In this document: in pieces, positions 24,141-32,651 of the stretch
Layout of the letters: every line of letters starts with the position of its first letter
Position numbering within the stretch: the stretch's first letter is position 1
Source: BOG-908 sp965199235
GTDB lineage: Bacteria; Pseudomonadota; Alphaproteobacteria; Acetobacterales; Acetobacteraceae
Length of the DNA: 64,000 bases
NCBI GenBank assembly: GCA_965199235.1
Contig: CBDAQU010000002.1
Span: 310,001-374,000 of the forward strand
Reading direction: 5' to 3'
Translations under genes and position numbers: made by a program
Notes under the pieces: generated by a model
The model's database searches: none
The model's input: only the letters and a program-made list of their open reading frames with translations
What the model was told of the DNA's origin: nothing

Positions 24141-25295
24141 ATGCCTCACGCCCCCAGCCTGGACCTCCGCCTGCACGGCTCCATCCACGAGATCGCTGCA
24201 GCCGATTGGGACGTGTGCGCCGGCGCGGACAACCCGTTCGTCAGCCACGCCTTCCTCTCGGTGGTCGAGGATAGCGGGTCGGCCGGCCCGCGCACCGGAT
24301 GGCTGCCACGCCACGCGGCGCTGCGCGACGCGTCCGGCCGGCTGGTCGCCTGCGCGCCGATGTACGCCAAGGGGCACAGCTACGGCGAATACGTGTTCGA
24401 TCACGGCTGGGCGCGCGCCTTCGAACAGGCGGGAGGCAACTACTACCCGAAGCTGCAGGTCGCCTCCCCGTTCAGCCCTGTCACCGGCCCGCGGCTGCTG
24501 ATACGCCCTGGCCTGGAACTCGGGCACGCGCCGATGGCCGACGCGCTGCGGCAGGCCTGCCACGAGATGAAGCTCAGCTCGGTTCACGTGACCTTCTGCA
24601 CCGAGCCGGAATACCTCGACCTTGGCCAGGCAGGCTGGCTGCAGCGCATGGGCGTGCAATACCACTGGCACAACGACGGCTATGCCAGCTTCGACGATTT
24701 CCTGGGCGCGCTGAACGCACGCAAACGCAAATCGCTCAAGCGGGAGCGCAGGGACGCCAATGCGTGCGGCCTGGTGTTCCACACGCGCCTGGGATCGCAG
24801 ATCGACAAGGCGGAGTGGAAGGCGTTCTACCGCTTCTACGAATCCACCGTGGACCGCAAATGGGGCAGCGCCTATCTGACGGCAAAGTTCTTTCCGATGC
24901 TGTCCGAGCGGCTGGGCGACCGGGTGGTTCTGATGCTGGCCGAGGATCGCGGCAAGCTTGTCGCCGGCGCGCTGAACCTTGCCGGCACCGACACGCTTTA
25001 CGGCCGCAACTGGGGGTGCCTGGGCGACTACCCGTTCCTGCATTTCGAGCTTTGCTATTACCGCGCCATCGATTTTGCCATCGAACGCGGCCTCAGGACG
25101 GTGGAGGCGGGCGCGCAGGGCGAGCACAAGATACAGCGCGGCTACCTGCCCTCGGCCACCTACTCCGCGCACTGGATCGCGCATCCCGGCCTGCGCCGCG
25201 CCATCGGCGACCACCTGGCGCGCGAGCGGCCGGCGATGGAGGCGGAGATGGCGGCGCTGATGGAGCTTTCCCCGTTCCGCCAGGCCGAAGGATGA
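24141..25295 (+). CDS. GNAT/FemAB-like protein (DUF482, peptidogalycan-type acyltransferase)
   Basis: 384 residues, typical of the DUF482 family. Characteristic motifs are DNPFVSHAFLSVVEDSGSAG near the N-terminus, YGEYVFDHGWARAFEQAGGN, ARKRKSLKRERRDANACGL, FYESTVDRKWGSAYLT and GAQGEHKIQRGYLP. The C-terminal half has a GNAT fold and resembles FemAB aminoacyltransferases, but no substrate is established. No signal peptide, so probably cytoplasmic. The start is the first ATG after a stop in frame; a retropepsin-like gene follows 58 bases after it. Confidence 0.88.
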   Translation: MPHAPSLDLRLHGSIHEIAAADWDVCAGADNPFVSHAFLSVVEDSGSAGPRTGWLPRHAALRDASGRLVACAPMYAKGHSYGEYVFDHGWARAFEQAGGNYYPKLQVASPFSPVTGPRLLIRPGLELGHAPMADALRQACHEMKLSSVHVTFCTEPEYLDLGQAGWLQRMGVQYHWHNDGYASFDDFLGALNARKRKSLKRERRDANACGLVFHTRLGSQIDKAEWKAFYRFYESTVDRKWGSAYLTAKFFPMLSERLGDRVVLMLAEDRGKLVAGALNLAGTDTLYGRNWGCLGDYPFLHFELCYYRAIDFAIERGLRTVEAGAQGEHKIQRGYLPSATYSAHWIAHPGLRRAIGDHLARERPAMEAEMAALMELSPFRQAEG

Positions 25296-25353
25296 TCGCT
25301 GCTTGACGCCCCGCGTCCTGCCGGCGATCGAGCTGGTGCCTGGACGGAACGGA

Positions 25354-26292
25354 ATGCGCGGCGCAAAACTCTGGCTGATCGGACTGGCCGTCCTGGTTTC
25401 GCCCGGAGCGCAGGGGGGCCAGTGCACGATGGCCCGCGTGTCGGAACTGCCGGTGCGGTTCCTGCACGGCCACGCGCTGGTGCAGGCCAGCCTGAACCGG
25501 TATCCGGCGACGTTGATCTTCGACACCGGCGCGTTCACCAGCCTGCTGTCGGACGCCGCGGTGGACCGGCTGCAGTTGCGCCGCATGCAGGGCGAGGACG
25601 TGCGGAACGCGCTCGGCATCGTCTCCGGCATCGGCGGACGGCGCAGCGCCCGTTTCGTCACCGCCCACACGGTCGAGCTCGGGGGATTGCACGGGCGCGA
25701 CTACAACTTCGTGGCGAGCGACTTCGGCGTAGGGTGGGCGGACGGGCTGCTGAGCATCGACCTGATTTCGCAATTCGACGTGGACCTCGATGTTGCGGAA
25801 GCGAAGATCGTGCTCTACCGGCCGACCGGCGATTGCAGCGCGCCCGCCGCCTTCCTCGCCGGCCCGCTCTACAGCGCCCCGTTGGAGCCGGAAGGCGTCG
25901 ACCGCCGGCCGCGCGTAAAGGTGAGCATCGGCGGCCGCGCCCTCGTGGCCCTGCTCGACACCGGCGCCCCGCGGTCGGCGATCTTCCGCAGCGCCGCCCA
26001 ACAGCTCGGCCTGCGCGCCCAGCCGGCGCCCGCTTCCCAGGATGGCTGGGTGAGCGGCGTAGGACCATCGCGGGTCGCCGCCACGCAGCAGATGCTGTCG
26101 GACGTGTCGGTGGGCGACCTGGATCTGGCCCGGCTGCCAGTCCAGGTGCTGGACGGTTCGCTGGACGACGACGTCCAGATGATCCTGGGCGCCGATTTCC
26201 AGGCCCAGGTCCACGTCTGGGTGTCATATTCGTCGCACACGCTGATCATGCAGTTCCCGGCCAGGGGGTCGAAACCGGTCACGGCGCCGTAA
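25354..26292 (+). CDS. retropepsin-like aspartic protease family protein with two DTG motifs
   Basis: 312 residues from the ATG at 25354, which gives a proper signal peptide (LWLIGLAVLVSPGAQGGQC); a TTG 17 codons earlier is less likely. Two aspartyl-protease-like half domains are visible, each with hydrophobic-DTGA: LIFDTGAFTSLLSDAA and ALLDTGAPRSAIFRSAA. The ILGADF motif closes the second half. Bacterial retropepsin-like proteins normally dimerise; here both Asp residues are in one chain, as in pepsins. It is likely periplasmic; substrate unknown. Confidence 0.82.
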   Translation: MRGAKLWLIGLAVLVSPGAQGGQCTMARVSELPVRFLHGHALVQASLNRYPATLIFDTGAFTSLLSDAAVDRLQLRRMQGEDVRNALGIVSGIGGRRSARFVTAHTVELGGLHGRDYNFVASDFGVGWADGLLSIDLISQFDVDLDVAEAKIVLYRPTGDCSAPAAFLAGPLYSAPLEPEGVDRRPRVKVSIGGRALVALLDTGAPRSAIFRSAAQQLGLRAQPAPASQDGWVSGVGPSRVAATQQMLSDVSVGDLDLARLPVQVLDGSLDDDVQMILGADFQAQVHVWVSYSSHTLIMQFPARGSKPVTAP

Positions 26293-26606
26293 TGGTGTTA
26301 TAGCTTGGAGCGGAATGGCTTTCGAACGGCGCGGGATCAGGTCCGCACTCGACCCGATTACGACACCTGCGCGTCATTGAACCTTTCCGGACACGGCTAT
26401 TCCGCCTAAGCGCAGCCAACGGCTGAGCGCCCGCGATGGTCCTTTGCCGCGCCAGCGGCATCGCCCAAGAACGGACGTTGCCGCTGGCTCCCCAAACTGC
26501 CGAGATTGGTGGTTAGCGGCCTGTCTGCTTCCAGGGCAGGTGGTCAGATAGCTGACATTACCGCTTGGGCGTAAACTGGCCGGAAGCTGCCAGTTCCATG
26601 TGTCGA
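26293..26606. other. 314-base gap without a convincing gene
   Basis: Lower-GC sequence with no open frame that looks like protein, and no tRNA-like structure. Phrases such as CATTACCGCTTGGGCGTAAA resemble the degenerate intergenic remnants found around mobile DNA in related bacteria. With 27486-27871 it flanks the HEPN-like gene. Confidence 0.4.
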
Positions 26607-27485
26607 CTATACTTTGTCGGCAAACTCGGCAAGCGTGGCAGCGTCTGCATACGTCGTTGCGCACGCCGTGCAGAATATCGAGCCGTCCTTCTTCTTCTGG
26701 GCGTACTCGCACTCGCCGGTGAAGTATTTTGAAACCAAGTTTTTGCAGTTCGGGCAGCTTAGAAAGCGCTTTCTCTTCTCGAGCTGAAGATGCTTCCTGA
26801 GAACTTCAGGAGCCAGGCTGTCGATCATGGTGTCGATCTCGCTCAAGTAGATGTCGTGCGAAATGTCCTGGCCGTAGAGTTCCAGCGCGTCCTCTTCTCT
26901 TGCCCAGAGATGACGCTGCCGAAACGCCTGCCATGTTTCGGAAGGAAAAAGGAGGGCATGAGCTTCGAGGATGTCCACTAGAACCTTCGCTGACTCGTTG
27001 ACTATGCTGCCGTCATCCAAGTGAACGATACGGTTCCGCCTTGTTCGGAGGCTGGAGTATACCTCGGCGAACCCCTTGGGGAGCGGGTGCTCCGAAACGA
27101 TATTGACGACCCGGCATAAGTCGGTGGCGTCGATAGTCCTGAACTCGGCAAAGTCGATCGAGTTATCAGCCTTCAACCTCGGCCAGCTTCTCGCTTCACC
27201 GGATATCAGCAGAAACGGGCTAACAAGCGCTATCCTGGCCTTCAGGAACAGCTCCAGGGATTGCTGAAGCAGAGACAAGCCGTTGTTGATCTTGTATCGC
27301 TGCCCCCGCACAATGTTGGCAATCTCTACTGGATTAGAGTCACCCCATTGTCCGTTGATTTCCTCAATATGCTCTTTGTGCTCCCTTATCTCGGTCAGAC
27401 AATCGAGGACCGCCGTGCAAGCCAAGTTCAGCCAGCCGATCGCGGTGTCGTGCAGACCGTCAGCAGTAGGGACGCCAGTAATCAT
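26607..27485 (-). CDS. HEPN-like protein with C-terminal zinc ribbon
   Basis: 292 residues from the ATG at 27485 (MITGVPTADGLHDTAIGWLN); an upstream in-frame start would add 24 poor residues. The N-terminal 180 residues are helical (SLLQQSLELFLKARIALVSP) and contain Arg150-N-R-I-V-His155, an Rx4H motif typical of HEPN RNases. The C-terminus has a zinc ribbon: Cys244-xx-Cys247, Cys259, and Cys272-xx-Cys275. Codon use is less GC-rich than its neighbours, and it sits between two gene-poor stretches, suggesting horizontal transfer. No partner antitoxin or nucleotidyltransferase is adjacent. HEPN assignment is moderate. Confidence 0.6.
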   Translation of the reverse strand: MITGVPTADGLHDTAIGWLNLACTAVLDCLTEIREHKEHIEEINGQWGDSNPVEIANIVRGQRYKINNGLSLLQQSLELFLKARIALVSPFLLISGEARSWPRLKADNSIDFAEFRTIDATDLCRVVNIVSEHPLPKGFAEVYSSLRTRRNRIVHLDDGSIVNESAKVLVDILEAHALLFPSETWQAFRQRHLWAREEDALELYGQDISHDIYLSEIDTMIDSLAPEVLRKHLQLEKRKRFLSCPNCKNLVSKYFTGECEYAQKKKDGSIFCTACATTYADAATLAEFADKV

Positions 27486-27871
27486 GGCGCATCGTAGGTC
27501 TCGTTGTGGTCGCTCGCAACGCGCCCTCCACGCGTGCTGAATCGAGCGGCAACCCATCGGACAACGAATGTCCGCTTCTGAGGAAATTGCAGGCGACCCC
27601 TAGCGTCCGAGATTGGCGCAAACCCGCCGACACACCACGACGTGGGATGTCTGCTTCCGGGCAGGGTCGATCGGGCCACGAACGTCCGAGTTGTGTAGAG
27701 AACTGACGATTGCTCGCTGCCCCAACATGTCCGCGTTCCCCGCTCCGGAGCGGGTAGGCGGCTCCCGGCCAGACTTAGCCGTAAATGCAAAGTCCGGTAA
27801 GCGCGCTGCTGGTTTACAACTAGAAAGTCTCAGAGTCACCCGTTCCGGATAGTGTGCCGATGTGTCCAGAC
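27486..27871. other. 386-base gap without a convincing gene
   Basis: Contains several imperfect repeats of the kind (A/G)AATGTCCGCTTC, GGATGTCTGCTTCC and GAACGTCCGAG. No protein-like frame or RNA gene is seen. It probably represents decayed mobile DNA, like the gap on the other side of the HEPN-like gene. Confidence 0.4.
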
Positions 27872-29002
27872 TTACGAACCCACCCCAACCGCATTCCCCA
27901 TCACGGCGAACCACACCTCCAGCGGCGCGTAGGCGTGCTGGTCCACGTCGCCCAGTTCGCCGCACAAAAAACCCGGCGCGAGCCGGTGCACCTGCCCTGC
28001 CGCCGACGGGTTTCCGATGGTCGCCCACAGCAGCGTGGCGGGGCCGTGCAGGCGCAGGGCGCAGGAGATGGCGAGGGCTTCGGAGGGGGAGAGGCAGTCG
28101 CCGCGGGTCAGCACGAAGATCTTTTCGGCCGACGCGACGTCCTCGATGAATTTGCGGCGCAAAAAGCCCAGGCGCTGCGCCTGGCGGCGGCGTACCGCCG
28201 CCCAGTCTGCGCCGGCCGCGAGCAGGCGCGTGTCGTAGGTCAGCCCGTAATCCCTCTGCCGCCAGCGGAGCCGCGGCTGGGCGTCCTCGGTCGGCTCCAG
28301 CGCGAGGTGCGCGGCGTCCTCGATTCCGGCGAACCCGGCGACCAGGCCGTCCACCAGCCGGGACGTGACCGCGTCGACGAAGCGCAGCAGACCCAGCGGC
28401 TCGGCGCCGCATTGCCGCTGCACCAGGCCGAACTGGCAGCCCTGCCCGATGCTTTCGAACCGCTCCGCCAGCGCCCGCACCGGCAGCCCGGTGCGACGCT
28501 CCACCTCGGCCCGCACGAACGGGCCGGGGCGCAGGCCGGCCGGTCCTGCCGCGCCCCCGGCCGACCGTTCGGCCGCGTCCAGCCGGAACACCCGCAGGCT
28601 GTGCACCATCAGCCCGAGCGGCTGCCCGTCGCGCATCTGCGCGGGCGCGCGCGGCTTGCCGCAGCTGAGATGGGCCAGGCTCAGCACCGCCTCGCCGGGC
28701 GCCAGGCCAGGCGGCAGCGGAAACGCCATGACTCGCAGTCCACGCAGCTCCACGGTGGCCAGCAGCCGGCCGTCCAGCGCCAGCATCACCACCTGCGCCG
28801 GCAGGTCGGGCGGGCACAGGCAGGGCGTGGCGTCGAGCACCAGGACGCAGTCTGGACCGCAATCGTCGACCGGCAGCCTGACGCGGCTTTCCCTGCCCAG
28901 CGTCCAGCGATGTCCCGCCTCGGGCTCGGCCCAGCCGTCCAGGACGAAACCGCCGCTGTTGCCGCGCGCCGAGAAGTCGATCGCCCCGACAAGTCGCGTC
29001 AC
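27872..29002 (-). CDS. glycosyltransferase-associated protein of unknown function
   Basis: 376 residues, GTG start 21 bases after the giant glycosyltransferase stop. The N-terminal 130 residues are beta-rich (IDFSARGNSGGFVLDGWAEP; LLATVELRGLRVMAFPLPPG) and may bind carbohydrate. The C-terminal part begins FESIGQGCQFGLVQRQCGAE and PLGLLRFVDAV, a pattern recurrent in proteins encoded beside exopolysaccharide glycosyltransferases, and contains EKIFVLTRGDCLSPSEALAI. No known catalytic motif is certain. Probably acts with the upstream enzyme in surface polysaccharide synthesis. Confidence 0.65.
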   Translation of the reverse strand: MTRLVGAIDFSARGNSGGFVLDGWAEPEAGHRWTLGRESRVRLPVDDCGPDCVLVLDATPCLCPPDLPAQVVMLALDGRLLATVELRGLRVMAFPLPPGLAPGEAVLSLAHLSCGKPRAPAQMRDGQPLGLMVHSLRVFRLDAAERSAGGAAGPAGLRPGPFVRAEVERRTGLPVRALAERFESIGQGCQFGLVQRQCGAEPLGLLRFVDAVTSRLVDGLVAGFAGIEDAAHLALEPTEDAQPRLRWRQRDYGLTYDTRLLAAGADWAAVRRRQAQRLGFLRRKFIEDVASAEKIFVLTRGDCLSPSEALAISCALRLHGPATLLWATIGNPSAAGQVHRLAPGFLCGELGDVDQHAYAPLEVWFAVMGNAVGVGS

Positions 29003-29023
29003 GGCGGCCGCCGGCGCGCGCGC

Positions 29024-32000
29024 TCAGCCCACGGTGAAGTCGAACCGGGTCTTGGAAAAGTTCGGGTTGAAATAGGGATCGTTCTCCACGTAGCGCGCCC
29101 AGCGCGCGGTGAAGCGGCGCCGTTCGTCGGCACTCTGCGTCACACGCCTGGCCGACGCGCCTTCGAAATGGAACAGCGAACAGTAGGGTGTGTAGACGAC
29201 CCGGTAGCCGTTCTCGATGATCCTCAGGCACAGATCGATGTCGTTGAAGTCGATGGCAAAGCTTTCGTCGAAACCGCCGACCTGCGCCATCACGCTCTTG
29301 CGCGTGGCAAAGCACGCGCCCGTCACCGCAGAATAGTTGCGTATCAGGTGGGTGAACCCGTTATAGCCGACGTGGTCGCCGGGAAACGAGTGATAGACGT
29401 GCGCGGAGCCGTTATTGATGCCGATCACGCAGCCGACATGCTGGATGGTGCCGTCCGCGTGCAGCAGCCGCCCGCCGACAGCGCCGATCTCGGGGTCCTG
29501 CGAGAGTTCGAGCAGGCTCGTCAGCCAGTCCTCGCCGATCACCTCCATATCGTCGTTCAGGATCGCCAGCTGTTCCGTCCTGCAGGTTTTCAGCGCGTAG
29601 TTGGCCTTCGCAGCGTAGTTGAACGGAACGGTCGTCCCGGCATAATCCTCCACCCTGACGCCGAGCGAGCGGAACCGGGCCGTCTGTTCGGCGGACAATC
29701 TGCCGTTGTCCACCACCACGATCTCGAAATTGCGGTAGGCGGTGTGGCGCAGGATGGAGTCGACGAAGTTGTCCACCATGTGGAACTCGCCACGCCCGGG
29801 AAGCTCCAGGGTGTCGTTGTTGGTCAGTATCAGAAGCGACACGCGGGGCTGGCCCAGCAGCCGCCGTCGCACGCGGAACGTGCCGGGCAGCAGGCCGTCC
29901 TCCACCCAGGCGCGGTCGCCGTGCTTTTCGGCCACGTGGTCCTGCAAGGCCCGCAGACCGGCCTGCAACGCGTACGGCTTGGCGTCCACGACGGCCGCGG
30001 CCGACCCCTCCACCGCGCGCCAGTGATACAGCGCGCGCGCGATGTGATGGATGCGCTGCGTGCGGCGTGACAGGCGCAGCATCAGGTCGAAATCCTGCGC
30101 CCCGGAATAGGCGTCGCGGAACCCGCCCAGCTCCAGGAACAGGCGCTTGCGCACGACCAGCATGTGCAGCACGTACATCACCGATTCGAGGTGTTCGGGC
30201 GACCAGTCAGGCTTGTGATAGGTGTCGACCAGGTTGCCCTGGGCGTCGATCTTGTCTTCGTCGGTGTAGATCACGTCGATGTCGGGGTCGGCGAACAGCG
30301 CGCGCGCCACTTCCAGCAGCGTGTCGGGATGGATCGTGTCGTCGTTGTCCAGCATCGCCACGAACGCGCCGGTCGCCATCTCGGCGCACAGGTTGGATGC
30401 GCCGGAGATGCCGAGGTTGCGCGATGCGCGCCGTATCTTGATCCGCGGGTCGATACCCTGCATGCGCGCGAGCACCCCCAGCGTGCCCGGATCGGTGCTT
30501 GCATCGTCGCACAGGCACAGCTCCCAGAACGGGTAGCTCTGCGCCATCACCGAGACCACGCAGGCCTGCAGCCAGGCGGCCGCCACGTTGTGGACGGGAA
30601 CGACCAGGCTGATGACCGGCAGGCGGCGCCCCAGGGCGGAGATCGCCTGGCGCTGCTTGGCATCGAGTTGCGCGAACGGCGCGAACCCGACCATGCTGCG
30701 CGTGCGTCCCGCCCAGTCCAGCAGCGCGGGGCGACGCCTGAACAGCCCTATGGCGTGCAGGCGAGCCCTGATGAGCTGCCCGATATGCGCGGCACTGAAG
30801 TCGGCGCGCATGCGCTGTGCCGCCAGCTGCCCGCGTGCCCACGCGCCAGGCTGGTCGTCGTATACCGCGCGGAACTGCGCCATCAGCGAGCTTCGGCTGG
30901 GATCGGCCCAAACGTAATGCGGCAAATAGGGCCCTGCCTGCGCCTCCACCTCGGTCAGCGTATAGTCGATCGGAAAACCCACGCTCCCATCGAAGAACTC
31001 GAGGTTTCCCGAGTAGTTCGTGGCGATCACCGGCTTGCCGAGCGCCATGAACTCGGCGATGTTGAGGCCGAACCCCTCGCTGCGATGCGCGGAGACGAAC
31101 ACGTCGCAGGCCGCACGCAGCAGCGACATGTCGTGTTCGGACAGCAGGTCGGCGACCACCAGAACGTTCTCCGCGCCACGCAGCGCGCGCGTGAGCTGCC
31201 GCGTGATCGCCGGCTCCACCGAAGTGGAGTGGAATTTGATCACCAGGAAAACGTTCTCGTCGGCGGCGAACGCCTCGCGGAACGTGTCGATCACCATCCC
31301 CGGGTTCTTGCGCGCGCTTGTGCTGCCGACGTCGAAGGCCATCAGGAACACCAGCCGGTCGGGCGGAAGACCGAACATCGCGCGTCCCTCGGCAGGGTCG
31401 GCGGGCGTCACCTCGACGGGCAGTGGTATCTTGTGCACCGGGATGGGTGCCACCGCGCTGATGCTGGCCAGCTCGAAGGCGCTGTTCGTCCACACCTCAT
31501 CAAGCGGCGCGAAGCTCATGTACCAGTCAGGGCGAAACGCCGCGAGCTCCCAGGCCCAGACCGCAACGTTGTAGGCGTGGTCGAAATAGCCTGTCGGGTA
31601 AAGCGACGTCAGCAGCGCAATCTGGTCGGCATTGGCAAGAATGAGGTTGCAACGGTAGGTGGGCCGGCGCGCCCGGGCTTCCGGCGTGATGCGTGGTGCG
31701 CCGCGGCTGACATCGAAGGCATGGATCTCGATCGGTGCGCCCACGCTCTGGATGGCGCGCAGCAGTCCGCGGGCTGCGGTTCCGAGCCCGCTGGTTGCGG
31801 CGAACGGGCCGAAGACGTTGATGCCGAACGGCTTGACGAGCATCTCCTCCGCCCCGAAGCGCCAGGTGCGGTAGGGTGCGACGCCGGAGCCGACCCGGCC
31901 CTCGAACCGGCCGTGATAGGCCCAGTGGTGGCGCGCCGCCACGGCGTCGTTGCCCAGCGCCTGCTGCACGTCGGGATAGAGGACGAGGTAACTTTCGGCG

Positions 32001-32536
32001 TCGAAATCGGCGGTGTCGACCTCGCACCCTGTGCCGGGCGGCACGGTTCCGGCGTACAGCGCGTCGTCGACGATGCTCGGCCGCTGGCCGCTCCTCTCCT
32101 CCGCCTGGCCCTCCGCCAGCCAGTGGGCGTGGCCGCTGGCCAGCACGCCTTCGGCCACCAGCGCGGCCACGTCGGGGTTCAGCGCGAGGTAAAGCGCTTC
32201 GGAAAACCGCGCCGGATCGGGGCCGCGCGACAGCCAGGCAGGCGGCGGCGTATAGGCCGTCGCCGCGTCCGAGGACGGCATCCGGATCGGTGGCGGGGAG
32301 GCAGGCACAGGCTTGCTGTGGTCGGTCGGCGGCAGCACCGATTGCAGGAGGCCGGGCGGTCCGCCCCTGAAGGGCGAATGGCGGCGGCCCGAGACGATCT
32401 CCTCCCGGCCGAACGCCAGATAGTGCTGGAAGCCGCTGCCGAAGGCACCGTCGATGACCGCCTGGCGCACGTCACCGAACGCCAGCAAATAGAGTTCCTC
32501 GGGGAAGTTCTCCGCGTCGAACTCGTCCTCCGGCAT
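29024..32536 (-). CDS. trimodular glycosyltransferase (GT4-GT2-GT2) with N-terminal repeat modules
   Basis: 1170 residues from ATG 32536 (MPEDEFDAENFPEELYLLAF); the longer open frame upstream has no protein-like character. Three related modules of about 40 residues open the protein (ELYLLAFGDVRQAVIDGAFG; ALYLALNPDVAALVAEGVLA; SYLVLYPDVQQALGNDAVAA), each closing with an H-W/Y-x3-G-R-x-E-like turn. A GT4-type domain follows (about 240-600; FGPFAATSGLGTAARGLLRA, RSEGFGLNIAEFMALGKPVI). A first GT2 domain has PVISLVVPVHNVAAAW and the DxD-like LDNDD. A second GT2 has LAILNDDMEVIGEDWLTSLL and GGFDESFAIDFNDIDLCLRI. It likely builds a surface polysaccharide in the cytoplasm. Confidence 0.88.
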   Translation of the reverse strand: MPEDEFDAENFPEELYLLAFGDVRQAVIDGAFGSGFQHYLAFGREEIVSGRRHSPFRGGPPGLLQSVLPPTDHSKPVPASPPPIRMPSSDAATAYTPPPAWLSRGPDPARFSEALYLALNPDVAALVAEGVLASGHAHWLAEGQAEERSGQRPSIVDDALYAGTVPPGTGCEVDTADFDAESYLVLYPDVQQALGNDAVAARHHWAYHGRFEGRVGSGVAPYRTWRFGAEEMLVKPFGINVFGPFAATSGLGTAARGLLRAIQSVGAPIEIHAFDVSRGAPRITPEARARRPTYRCNLILANADQIALLTSLYPTGYFDHAYNVAVWAWELAAFRPDWYMSFAPLDEVWTNSAFELASISAVAPIPVHKIPLPVEVTPADPAEGRAMFGLPPDRLVFLMAFDVGSTSARKNPGMVIDTFREAFAADENVFLVIKFHSTSVEPAITRQLTRALRGAENVLVVADLLSEHDMSLLRAACDVFVSAHRSEGFGLNIAEFMALGKPVIATNYSGNLEFFDGSVGFPIDYTLTEVEAQAGPYLPHYVWADPSRSSLMAQFRAVYDDQPGAWARGQLAAQRMRADFSAAHIGQLIRARLHAIGLFRRRPALLDWAGRTRSMVGFAPFAQLDAKQRQAISALGRRLPVISLVVPVHNVAAAWLQACVVSVMAQSYPFWELCLCDDASTDPGTLGVLARMQGIDPRIKIRRASRNLGISGASNLCAEMATGAFVAMLDNDDTIHPDTLLEVARALFADPDIDVIYTDEDKIDAQGNLVDTYHKPDWSPEHLESVMYVLHMLVVRKRLFLELGGFRDAYSGAQDFDLMLRLSRRTQRIHHIARALYHWRAVEGSAAAVVDAKPYALQAGLRALQDHVAEKHGDRAWVEDGLLPGTFRVRRRLLGQPRVSLLILTNNDTLELPGRGEFHMVDNFVDSILRHTAYRNFEIVVVDNGRLSAEQTARFRSLGVRVEDYAGTTVPFNYAAKANYALKTCRTEQLAILNDDMEVIGEDWLTSLLELSQDPEIGAVGGRLLHADGTIQHVGCVIGINNGSAHVYHSFPGDHVGYNGFTHLIRNYSAVTGACFATRKSVMAQVGGFDESFAIDFNDIDLCLRIIENGYRVVYTPYCSLFHFEGASARRVTQSADERRRFTARWARYVENDPYFNPNFSKTRFDFTVG

Positions 32537-32651
32537 GAAAGGCTGACGCTCCTGACCACACGCGCGTCTCCGGCGCGCTCGGATGCATGTAACATAGAAA
32601 GCCCGGGTCGCCACACGCGCAGCGTGCAGGCGCCGTCGGGGCCATACAGCG

